From: Pseudomonas uvaldensis
GTDB taxonomy: Bacteria > Pseudomonadota > Gammaproteobacteria > Pseudomonadales > Pseudomonadaceae
Direction of reading: 5' to 3'
DNA length: 64,000 nucleotides
Assembly (NCBI RefSeq): GCF_021271205.1
Contig: NZ_JAIWKS010000009.1
Span: 62,001 to 126,000 of the forward strand
Shown: piece after piece, positions 33,878 to 40,665 of the stretch
Numbering within the stretch: position 1 is the first letter of the stretch
Layout of the letters: every line of letters starts with the position of its first letter
Notes under the pieces: model-generated
Databases searched by the model: none
Told to the model about the DNA's origin: nothing
Seen by the model: the letters and a program-made list of their open reading frames with translations, nothing else
Position numbers and translations under genes: made by a program

Positions 33878-35209
33878 TCAGCGGCTCGAAGGCTCGCCCG
33901 CCGGCAACGGCTCCTTGCTGCGCCAGTGCGGCAGGGAGTTCCAGTAGCGCTGGCCCTTGGCATCGTCGTACATACCTTCCCAACGCGCGATCACCAGTAC
34001 GGCCAGGGCGTTGCCGATCACGTTCAGCGCGGTGCGGGCCATGTCCATAATGCGGTCGACACCGGCAATGAAGGCCAGCCCTTCCAGTGGAATACCGACA
34101 CTGCCCAAGGTCGCCAGCAACACCACGAAGGACACGCCCGGAACGCCGGCGATGCCTTTGGAGGTCACCATCAAGGTCAGCACCAGCATCAACTGCTGGC
34201 TGATGGACAGATCGATGCCATACAGCTGGGCAATGAAAATGGCGGCGATACTTTGATACAGGGTCGAACCGTCGAGGTTGAACGAGTAACCGGTGGGCAC
34301 CACGAAGCTGCAAATGGCTTTCGGTGCGCCGTAGGCTTCCATCTTCTCGATCACCCGTGGCAGCACGGTTTCGGAACTGGCAGTGGAGTAGGCCAACACC
34401 AGCTCGTCCTTGAAGATGCGCATGAGCTTGAGCACCGAGAAGCCGAACAGACGCGCGACCAGGCCCAGGACCACGAAGGCGAAGAAGGCAATGGCGACAT
34501 AAACCAGAATGACCAGTTTCGCCAGCGGCAGCAGGGATGCGAAGCCGAAGTTGGCGACGGTCACCGCGATCAGTGCGAATACACCGATCGGCGCGTAGTT
34601 CATGATCATGTGGGTGACCTTGAACATGCTTTCCGACACGCCCTGGAACATTTTCACCAGCGGCTCGCGCAGGTCTGCCTGCAGGCTGGAAAGACCGAGG
34701 CCAAACAGTACGGAAAAGAAGATGATCGGCAGCATCTCGCCGCGGGCGGCGGCTGCGAAGATGTTTGACGGGATCAGGTTGAGGATGGTCTGAATGAAAG
34801 CATGCTCATGCTGGACTTCGGCGGCCGTGGCCTGGTACTTGGAAATATCCACCGTACCCAGGGTGCTCATGTCGATGCCGCTGCCCGGGTGGAAAAAATT
34901 GGCCAGCAGCAGGCCGACGACGATGGCGATGGTGGTAACGATTTCGAAGTAAACAATGGTCTTGAAGCCGATACGCCCGAGTTTCTTGGCGTCCCCGACA
35001 CCGGCGATGCCGACGATCAGCGAGGAGATCACGATCGGTATCACGATCATCTTGATCAGACGGATAAAGATATCGCCCGCCGGTTGCAGCACGTTGCTGA
35101 TCCACCAGGCCTTCTCGGCACTGAAATGGTTGAGCAGCGCGCCGAGTGCAATTCCGAGCACCAGCCCGATGAGGATCTGCCAGGCGAGGCTTAGTTTTGC
35201 CTTCTTCAT
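33878..35209 (-). CDS. gltP: Glutamate/aspartate:proton symporter
   Basis: A 443-residue member of the dicarboxylate/amino acid:cation symporter (DAACS) family. It has eight membrane segments plus two re-entrant hairpins. Signature segments: SLIVGIAGVGDAKKLGRIG, the serine-rich loop LAYSTASSETVLPRVIEKM, VPTGYSFNLDGSTLYQ, and the substrate site AGVDRIMDMARTALNVIGNA. The start at 35209 (MKKAKLSLAWQ) has AAGGG upstream; a longer frame to 35263 is not needed. It is a stand-alone gene. GltP (glutamate/aspartate) is the best guess; C4-dicarboxylate (DctA) is less likely. Confidence 0.9.
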   Translation of the reverse strand: MKKAKLSLAWQILIGLVLGIALGALLNHFSAEKAWWISNVLQPAGDIFIRLIKMIVIPIVISSLIVGIAGVGDAKKLGRIGFKTIVYFEIVTTIAIVVGLLLANFFHPGSGIDMSTLGTVDISKYQATAAEVQHEHAFIQTILNLIPSNIFAAAARGEMLPIIFFSVLFGLGLSSLQADLREPLVKMFQGVSESMFKVTHMIMNYAPIGVFALIAVTVANFGFASLLPLAKLVILVYVAIAFFAFVVLGLVARLFGFSVLKLMRIFKDELVLAYSTASSETVLPRVIEKMEAYGAPKAICSFVVPTGYSFNLDGSTLYQSIAAIFIAQLYGIDLSISQQLMLVLTLMVTSKGIAGVPGVSFVVLLATLGSVGIPLEGLAFIAGVDRIMDMARTALNVIGNALAVLVIARWEGMYDDAKGQRYWNSLPHWRSKEPLPAGEPSSR

Positions 35210-35634
35210 ATCATTACCCTTACTTCGATTGGACTCGGGCAGACGCACAGACTGGATCGCCATTGCGATTCAAATCAGCGCATCCACCCCCGTATAAGGT
35301 CACCCCGAGCGCGCGCTGGCGGCTTACTGGCGGGCGAAAAAAGGCGCAACTATTGCGATGCGAGGTGGGATCGTCTAATGCCGTAAACGCCTAGCCCATG
35401 CCGAATCGGCATGAGATTTTTCAAACAGAACATACGTCCCAACCGGTTCGAATGTGCCATTTCAACTGGCAAAAGCGCCGTGAGCCGGCCATTTCAGCGT
35501 AGCCTGCACTTTTTTAAGCGCCCTGAAAACCGACGAAGCACAGACAAATTGTCGCAACGTCGACCAAAGAAATAAGGTGAATGTTCTCCGATTAACGGTC
35601 AGAGATCGAAAGAAGGAAGCCTTGTCGAGACAAT

Positions 35635-35802
35635 ATGCCGCATCGGATAGACGACATCGAAAGGGATGTAACCAGCCGCTCTGGCCCAGGCATTCGCCAT
35701 TGGCAGCTCTACGCAGGTTCGCCCAGCCGACTCGACTTTGCGAACCTGCGTCGCAGCTTTTACCTGACCCGGCCCTTTCGCAGGCACCCCCTGTGCCCGT
35801 AG
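35635..35802 (+). CDS. Candidate small ORF (55 residues), unproven
   Basis: Open from the ATG at 35635 to a TAG at 35800-35802, encoding an Arg-rich peptide (RHWQLYAGSPSRLDFANLRR, SFYLTRPFRRHPLCP). About 70% of codons end in G or C, better than the two competing frames on the same stretch but below typical genes here. No ribosome site is seen in the normal place. It spans the 12-bp inverted repeat. No family was recognised; it could be noise or a remnant. Confidence 0.25.
   Translation: MPHRIDDIERDVTSRSGPGIRHWQLYAGSPSRLDFANLRRSFYLTRPFRRHPLCP
35711..35751. repeat. Perfect 12-bp inverted repeat with 17-nt loop
   Basis: ACGCAGGTTCGC and GCGAACCTGCGT are exact complements. They are not a REP unit. 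They could form a stem in RNA from either strand. Confidence 0.7.
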
Positions 35803-35849
35803 GTCACTCCGACCCTTAATGGTCAGAACGTCCCGGCCCCCTGGTCATG

Positions 35850-35900
35850 CACCGGCCCTCTTCGGGCCGTGCAGAGGGAAAAGCAGGGCTGCTTTTCCCT
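35850..35900. terminator. Two hairpins in tandem downstream of ivy
   Basis: A bulged GC-rich hairpin (35850-35872) and a perfect 12-bp hairpin (35875-35900) lie 11-60 bp after the ivy stop on the minus strand. They also follow the structured region on the plus strand, where TT comes after the second stem. They likely serve as terminator for the ivy operon and perhaps in both directions. Confidence 0.6.
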
Positions 35901-35910
35901 TTGTCGAAAC

Positions 35911-36375
35911 TCAATACCAGTTGGGATCCTTCTTGAGTTGCTCCATTAACAGTTCTTGCATACCTTCGTTGGGATTACCGAGAAAACGGTAGTCCGCATG
36001 ACGGGTCGGGGACTTGTCGGCAGGGAGCCCGGCGGGCACTTCGACCAACAAGGCATAGGCCTCGTCCTTATCGAAACTGAAGGCGACGAACAAGCGCTTG
36101 CTGCGGCATGTCGCCTGGGTTTCACACAGCGGTCCGACCAGATATTTGTCACCGTCTTCCTCGACAGCGTTCATCTGTTCCGAATCGCCAGACAGGTTCA
36201 TGACCCATTCCGGCAGACGCTCTTCTTTCTTGACGACGCGCTGCCAGGTTTCGCGGTACTGCGGGTCTGCTTCGAGCAGCTGACTGACCCGCATCTGTCC
36301 GTCATTGGCAGCCATTGCCAGGGTGCTACCGCCCAGCAAGAGGGCGGCGACCAATCCTTTCAGTGATGCGCCCAT
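35911..36375 (-). CDS. Ivy-family lysozyme inhibitor
   Basis: A 154-residue periplasmic protein with a signal peptide (MGASLKGLVAALLLGGSTLAMA). The mature part matches the inhibitor of vertebrate lysozyme family, with YRETWQRVVKKEERLPEWV, DGDKYLVGPLC and RLFVAFSFDKDEAYALLVEVP. In E. coli Ivy the inhibitory loop is CKPHDC. Here it is CETQATC, one residue longer and without the active-site His, so binding to lysozyme may differ. It is the third gene after a 95-residue membrane protein and UPF0391, 2 bp after the latter, with GAGG overlapping its stop. A sigma-54 promoter and the algB gene lie upstream. Confidence 0.85.
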   Translation of the reverse strand: MGASLKGLVAALLLGGSTLAMAANDGQMRVSQLLEADPQYRETWQRVVKKEERLPEWVMNLSGDSEQMNAVEEDGDKYLVGPLCETQATCRSKRLFVAFSFDKDEAYALLVEVPAGLPADKSPTRHADYRFLGNPNEGMQELLMEQLKKDPNWY

Positions 36376-36377
36376 GG

Positions 36378-36542
36378 TCAGCCTCGGCCGCGACGGCCAA
36401 AGAAGAAGGAAGCGATGAACATCACCAGGAATACGACAAAGAGAATCTTGGCGATGCCCGTGGCGGTGCCTGCGATACCACCAAAGCCCAGAACGGCAGC
36501 GATGATGGCGATGATCAGGAAAGTGATAGCCCAGCTCAACAT
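36378..36542 (-). CDS. UPF0391/DUF1328 small membrane protein
   Basis: A 54-residue protein, MLSWAITFLIIAIIAAVLGF, then GGIAGTATGIAKILFVVFLV and a C-terminal FFFGRRGRG. It has two predicted membrane helices and a basic tail, and matches the widespread YtjA/UPF0391 family in length and sequence. Its function is unknown; orthologues are stress- and stationary-phase-induced in several bacteria. The ATG at 36542 has GGAGAA upstream. It is 2 bp upstream of the Ivy gene and probably coupled to it. Confidence 0.9.
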   Translation of the reverse strand: MLSWAITFLIIAIIAAVLGFGGIAGTATGIAKILFVVFLVMFIASFFFGRRGRG

Positions 36543-36623
36543 GGTGATTCTCCTTACGCTTTTCTATTTAGTTCGGGACAGGTAGTGATGGTTCCATGCG
36601 CGATAGTCGCGGGCCCATCAGAG

Positions 36624-36911
36624 TTAAAACACCCAGCGTTCCTGATGGGACATGTCGGCAATCGGCTGTGCCTGATCGACGTCCATCATGCGCATCGAGT
36701 CGGACGCCTGCGCAACGCTGCCCATGGGGCTGAAGTGGGTTTGGGGAGTTCTATGGATCGACACCAGTGGCGCTTCGGGCTGTTGGCTGTAATGCCAGAG
36801 GAGCAACTGCTGACCGACCGCGAGGGTCACCAGCAGCGCCACAACAGTCCATAGGCCCTGCTGAAGGTGCAGGGACGTAATTGGAAATCGGGCGGCACGT
36901 TGACGATTCAT
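36624..36911 (-). CDS. Small single-span membrane protein (unknown)
   Basis: A 95-residue protein from the ATG at 36911, with a strong GGAGGAATTCC site. It has a short basic N-terminus (MNRQRAARFPITSLHLQQG), one membrane helix (LWTVVALLVTLAVGQQLLLW) and a Pro/Gln/Met-rich tail that would be periplasmic. No domain is recognised. It is the first gene after the sigma-54 promoter at 36980-36995, and 81 bp upstream of UPF0391. An ORF start at 37028 would read through the promoter and is rejected. It corresponds in position to a conserved hypothetical gene next to ivy in other pseudomonads. Confidence 0.7.
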   Translation of the reverse strand: MNRQRAARFPITSLHLQQGLWTVVALLVTLAVGQQLLLWHYSQQPEAPLVSIHRTPQTHFSPMGSVAQASDSMRMMDVDQAQPIADMSHQERWVF

Positions 36912-36979
36912 CCTGGAATTCCTCCCACCCCGGGTGGTGATCTGGTTGGGGCGCTCAAACGCCACGTTAATCAGACCAT

Positions 36980-36995
36980 TGCAGACGGCATGCCA
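36980..36995 (-). promoter_or_regulatory. Sigma-54 promoter of the Ivy operon
   Basis: On the minus strand TGGCATGCCGTCTGCA matches the -24/-12 consensus TGGCAYRNNNNTTGCW at all but one position (CTGC for TTGC), with GG and GC correctly spaced. It lies about 69 bp upstream of the 95-residue membrane protein gene, and AT-rich DNA is just upstream (37000-37045). The neighbouring divergent gene, algB, encodes a sigma-54 activator of the right kind. Confidence 0.65.
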
Positions 36996-37067
36996 GAAAT
37001 TTTTTACTAAAAAATACTTTAAAATCATTTAGTTACAAGATAAGGAAATTGCGGCTTGGGCGCATCC

Positions 37068-37107
37068 TGCACGATGCCTCAGAAAAAAGTCGTGCGTTAT
37101 GCACGAT
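37068..37107. promoter_or_regulatory. GCACGA repeats, candidate AlgB enhancer site
   Basis: TGCACGAT at 37068-37075 and the inverted repeat TCGTGC-gttat-GCACGA at 37090-37106 lie about 75-125 bp upstream of the sigma-54 promoter, the usual place for an NtrC-type activator site. The rest of the 461-bp gap (36912-37372) holds the algB promoter side. Confidence 0.45.
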
Positions 37108-37372
37108 CGATCGAGTGGTGGCCAGCCGGTTTTCGCCGGAGTGCCGGGCAGGAATTCTTTTTTGAATTGCCACTCGTGAATGACGGTCGGAATGATCTGG
37201 GTCGGTCGTTAAGCGCACCGCGGCGTAGGAAAACGATTAGGATCCACCCGCTACAATCCCATCGCCCACAGCGATACTCCCAATGGGTAGTATTCGCTCA
37301 GAATCGACCATGCAACTTGCCCGATTTTTCTGACACTAACCAACATCATTGATTTAAAGGAGCGTAGGAAAA

Positions 37373-38719
37373 ATGGAATCCGCCACTGAGCATCAAGGCC
37401 GCATTCTGCTGGTAGACGATGAGTCCGCCATCCTGCGTACTTTCCGCTATTGCCTGGAAGACGAAGGCTATACCGTCGCGACCGCTGGCAGTGCCGCCCA
37501 GGCCGAAGCCTTGCTGCAACGCCAGGTATTCGACCTGTGCTTCCTGGATCTTCGCCTGGGTGAAGACAACGGACTGGATGTGCTGGCCCAGATGCGCATT
37601 CAGGCCCCCTGGATGCGAGTAGTGATCGTCACTGCCCATTCGGCCGTCGACACAGCGGTCGATGCGATCCAGGCCGGGGCCGCCGATTATCTGGTCAAAC
37701 CATGCAGCCCGGATCAGTTGCGCCTCGCAACCGCCAAGCAGCTGGAAGTACGCCAATTGTCGGCGAGGCTGGAAGCCTTGGAAGACGAAATGCGCAAACC
37801 CAAGGACGGTCTCGACTCCCATAGCCCGGCGATGAAGGTTGTTCTTGAAACCGCCCGCCAGGTCGCCAGTACCGACGCCAACATCCTGATCCTGGGCGAG
37901 TCCGGCACCGGTAAGGGTGAGCTGGCCCGCGCCATCCATGGCTGGAGCAAACGAGCGAAAAAATCCTGCGTCACCATCAATTGCCCGTCGCTGACGGCCG
38001 AACTGATGGAAAGCGAACTGTTTGGCCACAGTCGTGGCGCGTTTACCGGGGCTAGCGAGAGCACGCTGGGACGAGTCAACCAAGCCGATGGCGGCACGCT
38101 TTTTCTCGACGAAATCGGCGATTTTCCGCTGACATTGCAGCCTAAATTGCTCCGTTTCATTCAAGACAAGGAATATGAGCGAGTCGGTGACCCGGTGACC
38201 CGTCGGGCCGATGTGCGGATTCTCGCAGCGACCAACCTCAACCTCGAAGACATGGTGCGCGATGGACGCTTTCGCGAAGACCTGCTGTATCGCCTGAACG
38301 TCATCACGCTGCACCTGCCACCGCTGCGCGAACGTGCCGAAGATATCCTGACCCTGGCCGACCGCTTCCTGGCTCGCTTCGTCAAGGAGTATGCCCGTCC
38401 GGCCCGTGCATTCAGCGACGAGGCCCGGCAAGCGCTGCTAGGCTATCGCTGGCCCGGCAATATTCGCGAGCTGCGCAACGTGGTCGAGCGCGCCAGCATC
38501 ATCTGTGCCCAGGAAAAAGTGGAAATCAGCCATCTGGGAATGGCCGAACAACCCGTCAACAATGCACCACGCATTGGCGCCCCGCTGAGCCTCGATGAAC
38601 TGGAGAAAGCTCACATCGGCGCGGTGCTGGCCACCGCTGATACCCTCGACCAGGCAGCCAAGACCCTGGGTATCGACGCGTCCACGCTGTATCGAAAACG
38701 CAAGCAGTACAACCTGTGA
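37373..38719 (+). CDS. algB: AlgB, NtrC-family response regulator
   Basis: A 448-residue regulator paired with KinB. The receiver domain has the phosphoacceptor Asp59 (DLCFLDLRLGEDNGLD). The AAA+ sigma-54 activation domain shows Walker A GESGTGKGEL, the GAFTGA loop (HSRGAFTGASES), GGTLFLDEIGDFPL and the arginine finger region. A C-terminal Fis-type HTH follows (TLDQAAKTLGIDASTLYRKR). In P. aeruginosa AlgB drives alginate genes and quorum-linked functions. The GAFTGA loop is intact here, so sigma-54 interaction is expected. The start has AAAGGAG. kinB follows 11 bp later. Confidence 0.96.
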   Translation: MESATEHQGRILLVDDESAILRTFRYCLEDEGYTVATAGSAAQAEALLQRQVFDLCFLDLRLGEDNGLDVLAQMRIQAPWMRVVIVTAHSAVDTAVDAIQAGAADYLVKPCSPDQLRLATAKQLEVRQLSARLEALEDEMRKPKDGLDSHSPAMKVVLETARQVASTDANILILGESGTGKGELARAIHGWSKRAKKSCVTINCPSLTAELMESELFGHSRGAFTGASESTLGRVNQADGGTLFLDEIGDFPLTLQPKLLRFIQDKEYERVGDPVTRRADVRILAATNLNLEDMVRDGRFREDLLYRLNVITLHLPPLRERAEDILTLADRFLARFVKEYARPARAFSDEARQALLGYRWPGNIRELRNVVERASIICAQEKVEISHLGMAEQPVNNAPRIGAPLSLDELEKAHIGAVLATADTLDQAAKTLGIDASTLYRKRKQYNL

Positions 38720-38729
38720 ACGGTACCTT

Positions 38730-40520
38730 ATGAAACTGGCGATGAAGCTGCGCACCCGGCTGTTTCTCAGTATCTCGGCCCTGATCACCGTAGCGTTGCT
38801 GGGGCTGTTGCTCGGCCTGGTGAGCGTGATGCAGATGGCCAATACCCAGGAACAATCGGTTCGTGACAACTTCGTTCTACTAGATCTGGGACTCAAACTG
38901 CGCCAGAGCCTGGGCGACCAGTTCATGATCATGCTCGATGACAAGCCTGACCTGGCCGCGTTGGAAAACGCCAAGCGGCATTACTTTCAATGGCTGGAGG
39001 AGGGCATCACCCACGAACAAAACCAGGACAACCCGACGGAGCGCTTCAGCCAGGCCAAAGTCGACTACCAGAAATTTCTCGACGCATACGCCGGATTTCG
39101 CCAGCAATCCCCTCCACTCTCTGGCATCCAGGACCTTACCGAGAAATTCAATGTGCTGCGCAACGGCCTCATCGAAGGGTATCGGGGCGCCCTGAACAAC
39201 ATCGGCGAAGCCCAGACCCACGCACGGGAGCGTGCGCTGCTGATTTCCAGCCTGCTGGGACTGGTGGGGCTGGCGGTATTGATCATCGGCTTCATCACCG
39301 CCCATGGCCTGGCCCGACGTTTCGGCGCGCCAATCGAGGCGCTGGCCGCGGCGGCGGATAACATTGGCCAGGGCAATTTCGAAGTGACATTGCCGGTTTC
39401 CTCTGCTGCCGAGTTGAATCTGCTGACCCGGCGTTTCGGCATCATGGCCCAGGCACTGCGCGAGCACCAGGCCATGAACGTCGATGAACTGCTTGCCGGC
39501 CAGCAGCGCTTGCAAGCGGTGCTCGACAGTATCGACGATGGTCTGCTGATGATCGATCGCCAGGGCCGGCTGGAACACCTCAACCCGGTAGCGCAACGTC
39601 AATTGGGCTGGGATGAAGAGCGTCTGGGCCTTGGATTGGGCGAAGCCCTGGGGCGCCAGGAACTGGATGAGGAATTGCAACTGGTCCTGCGGGGCGGAAC
39701 TCTGGAGCGGGCTCCAGAGGACCTGAGCATCGAGGTGGATGGCGAATCGCGCCTGTTGACTTATAGCCTTACCCCCGTCAGCCATACCCAAGGACACATC
39801 CTTGGCGCCGTCATGGTGCTGCACGACGTCACCGAACAGCGGGCGTTCGAACGGGTACGCAGCGAATTCGTACTACGGGCCTCCCACGAGCTACGCACCC
39901 CGGTGACCGGCATGCACATGGCGTTTGGCCTATTGCAGGAGCGCGTGCACTTCGCCGAGGAATCCCGCGAAGCCGACCTGCTCAACACCGTCAACGAAGA
40001 AATGCAGCGACTGATGCAACTCATCAACGACCTGCTGAACTTCTCCCGCTACCAGAACGGCCTGCAAAAACTGACCTTGGCGCCTTGTTCCATCGAAGAC
40101 CTGCTGGAAGCGGCCCGATTGCGATTTGCCGACCAGGCCCAAGCCAAGGGCATCGCATTGCTCGTGGAAATCCAGGGCCCGCTGCCACGCCTGCACGCCG
40201 ATGCCGGACAACTGGATCGAGTACTGGATAACCTGATCGACAATGCCATGCGTCACACAGCCGACGATGGCCAGATCCGCCTGCAAGCCCGACGCCACGG
40301 CGAGCGAGTAATCATCAGTGTCGAAGACAACGGTGAAGGCATTGCCTACGGCCAACAGGGAAGGATTTTCGAACCTTTCGTCCAAGTCGGACGCAAGAAG
40401 GGGGGAGCGGGTCTCGGCCTGGCACTGTGCAAGGAAATCGTTCAGCTCCATGGCGGACGGATGGGGGTTTATTCACGGCCAGGGCAAGGTACCCAGTTTT
40501 ACATGGCACTGACGGTCTGA
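38730..40520 (+). CDS. kinB: KinB, membrane sensor histidine kinase
   Basis: A 596-residue sensor (595 in P. aeruginosa). It has two membrane helices (residues about 10-32 and 163-185) around a periplasmic domain of about 130 residues, then HAMP, PAS (LDSIDDGLLMIDRQGRLEHLN), HisKA with His386 in RASHELRTPVTGM, and HATPase (N box LDNLIDNAMRH, G boxes VEDNGEGI and KGGAGLGLALCKEIV). It acts as kinase and phosphatase for AlgB. The start at 38730 is 11 bp after algB. A 138-bp MITE-like element lies just after the stop. Confidence 0.96.
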   Translation: MKLAMKLRTRLFLSISALITVALLGLLLGLVSVMQMANTQEQSVRDNFVLLDLGLKLRQSLGDQFMIMLDDKPDLAALENAKRHYFQWLEEGITHEQNQDNPTERFSQAKVDYQKFLDAYAGFRQQSPPLSGIQDLTEKFNVLRNGLIEGYRGALNNIGEAQTHARERALLISSLLGLVGLAVLIIGFITAHGLARRFGAPIEALAAAADNIGQGNFEVTLPVSSAAELNLLTRRFGIMAQALREHQAMNVDELLAGQQRLQAVLDSIDDGLLMIDRQGRLEHLNPVAQRQLGWDEERLGLGLGEALGRQELDEELQLVLRGGTLERAPEDLSIEVDGESRLLTYSLTPVSHTQGHILGAVMVLHDVTEQRAFERVRSEFVLRASHELRTPVTGMHMAFGLLQERVHFAEESREADLLNTVNEEMQRLMQLINDLLNFSRYQNGLQKLTLAPCSIEDLLEAARLRFADQAQAKGIALLVEIQGPLPRLHADAGQLDRVLDNLIDNAMRHTADDGQIRLQARRHGERVIISVEDNGEGIAYGQQGRIFEPFVQVGRKKGGAGLGLALCKEIVQLHGGRMGVYSRPGQGTQFYMALTV

Positions 40521-40527
40521 AACCTAG

Positions 40528-40665
40528 GCTCCGTTTGAAAAGTCTTGAGACGAAGGTCAGGCAAGGCGAAAACCGGCGAGGAAGCGCAGTTTACTGGAGT
40601 AAATGAGCATTCCGAGCCGGTTTTTAACGCAGCATGAACGAGTATCAAGGCTTTTCAGACAGAGT
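40528..40665. mobile_element. MITE-like 138-bp element with CTAG flanks
   Basis: A 138-bp stretch flanked by CTAG at both ends (40524-40527 and 40666-40669). Its ends are imperfect inverted repeats: the left GCTCCGTTTGAAAAGTCTTG matches the right end ACTCTGTCTGAAAAGCCTTG, 19 of the first 24 positions in all. It holds no open frame for a transposase. The 4-bp CTAG fits the YTAR-type target of IS5-family elements, so it may be a non-autonomous relative. The right CTAG supplies the TAG stop of the neighbouring EAL gene. The element has a repeat-rich look seen in Pseudomonas intergenic DNA. Confidence 0.65.

Larger units (their letters stand above)
35210..35910. other. 700-bp region without a convincing gene
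   Basis: The gap holds the gltP promoter side (about 35210-35400, with a long C-rich stretch) and then unusual structured sequence. This includes a perfect 12-bp inverted repeat (35711-35722 with 35740-35751, ACGCAGGTTCGC), a GCACCGGCCC-tcttc-GGGCCGTGC hairpin with one bulge (35850-35872), and a perfect 12-bp hairpin AGGGAAAAGCAG/CTGCTTTTCCCT (35875-35900). A weak 55-codon open frame runs 35635-35802. Three overlapping frames are open, but none has a good ribosome site. A non-coding RNA is possible. Confidence 0.5.

Noticed and set aside
37346..38431. A 361-codon frame antisense to algB
   Set aside because: The algB receiver, AAA+ and HTH domains are unmistakable on the plus strand.
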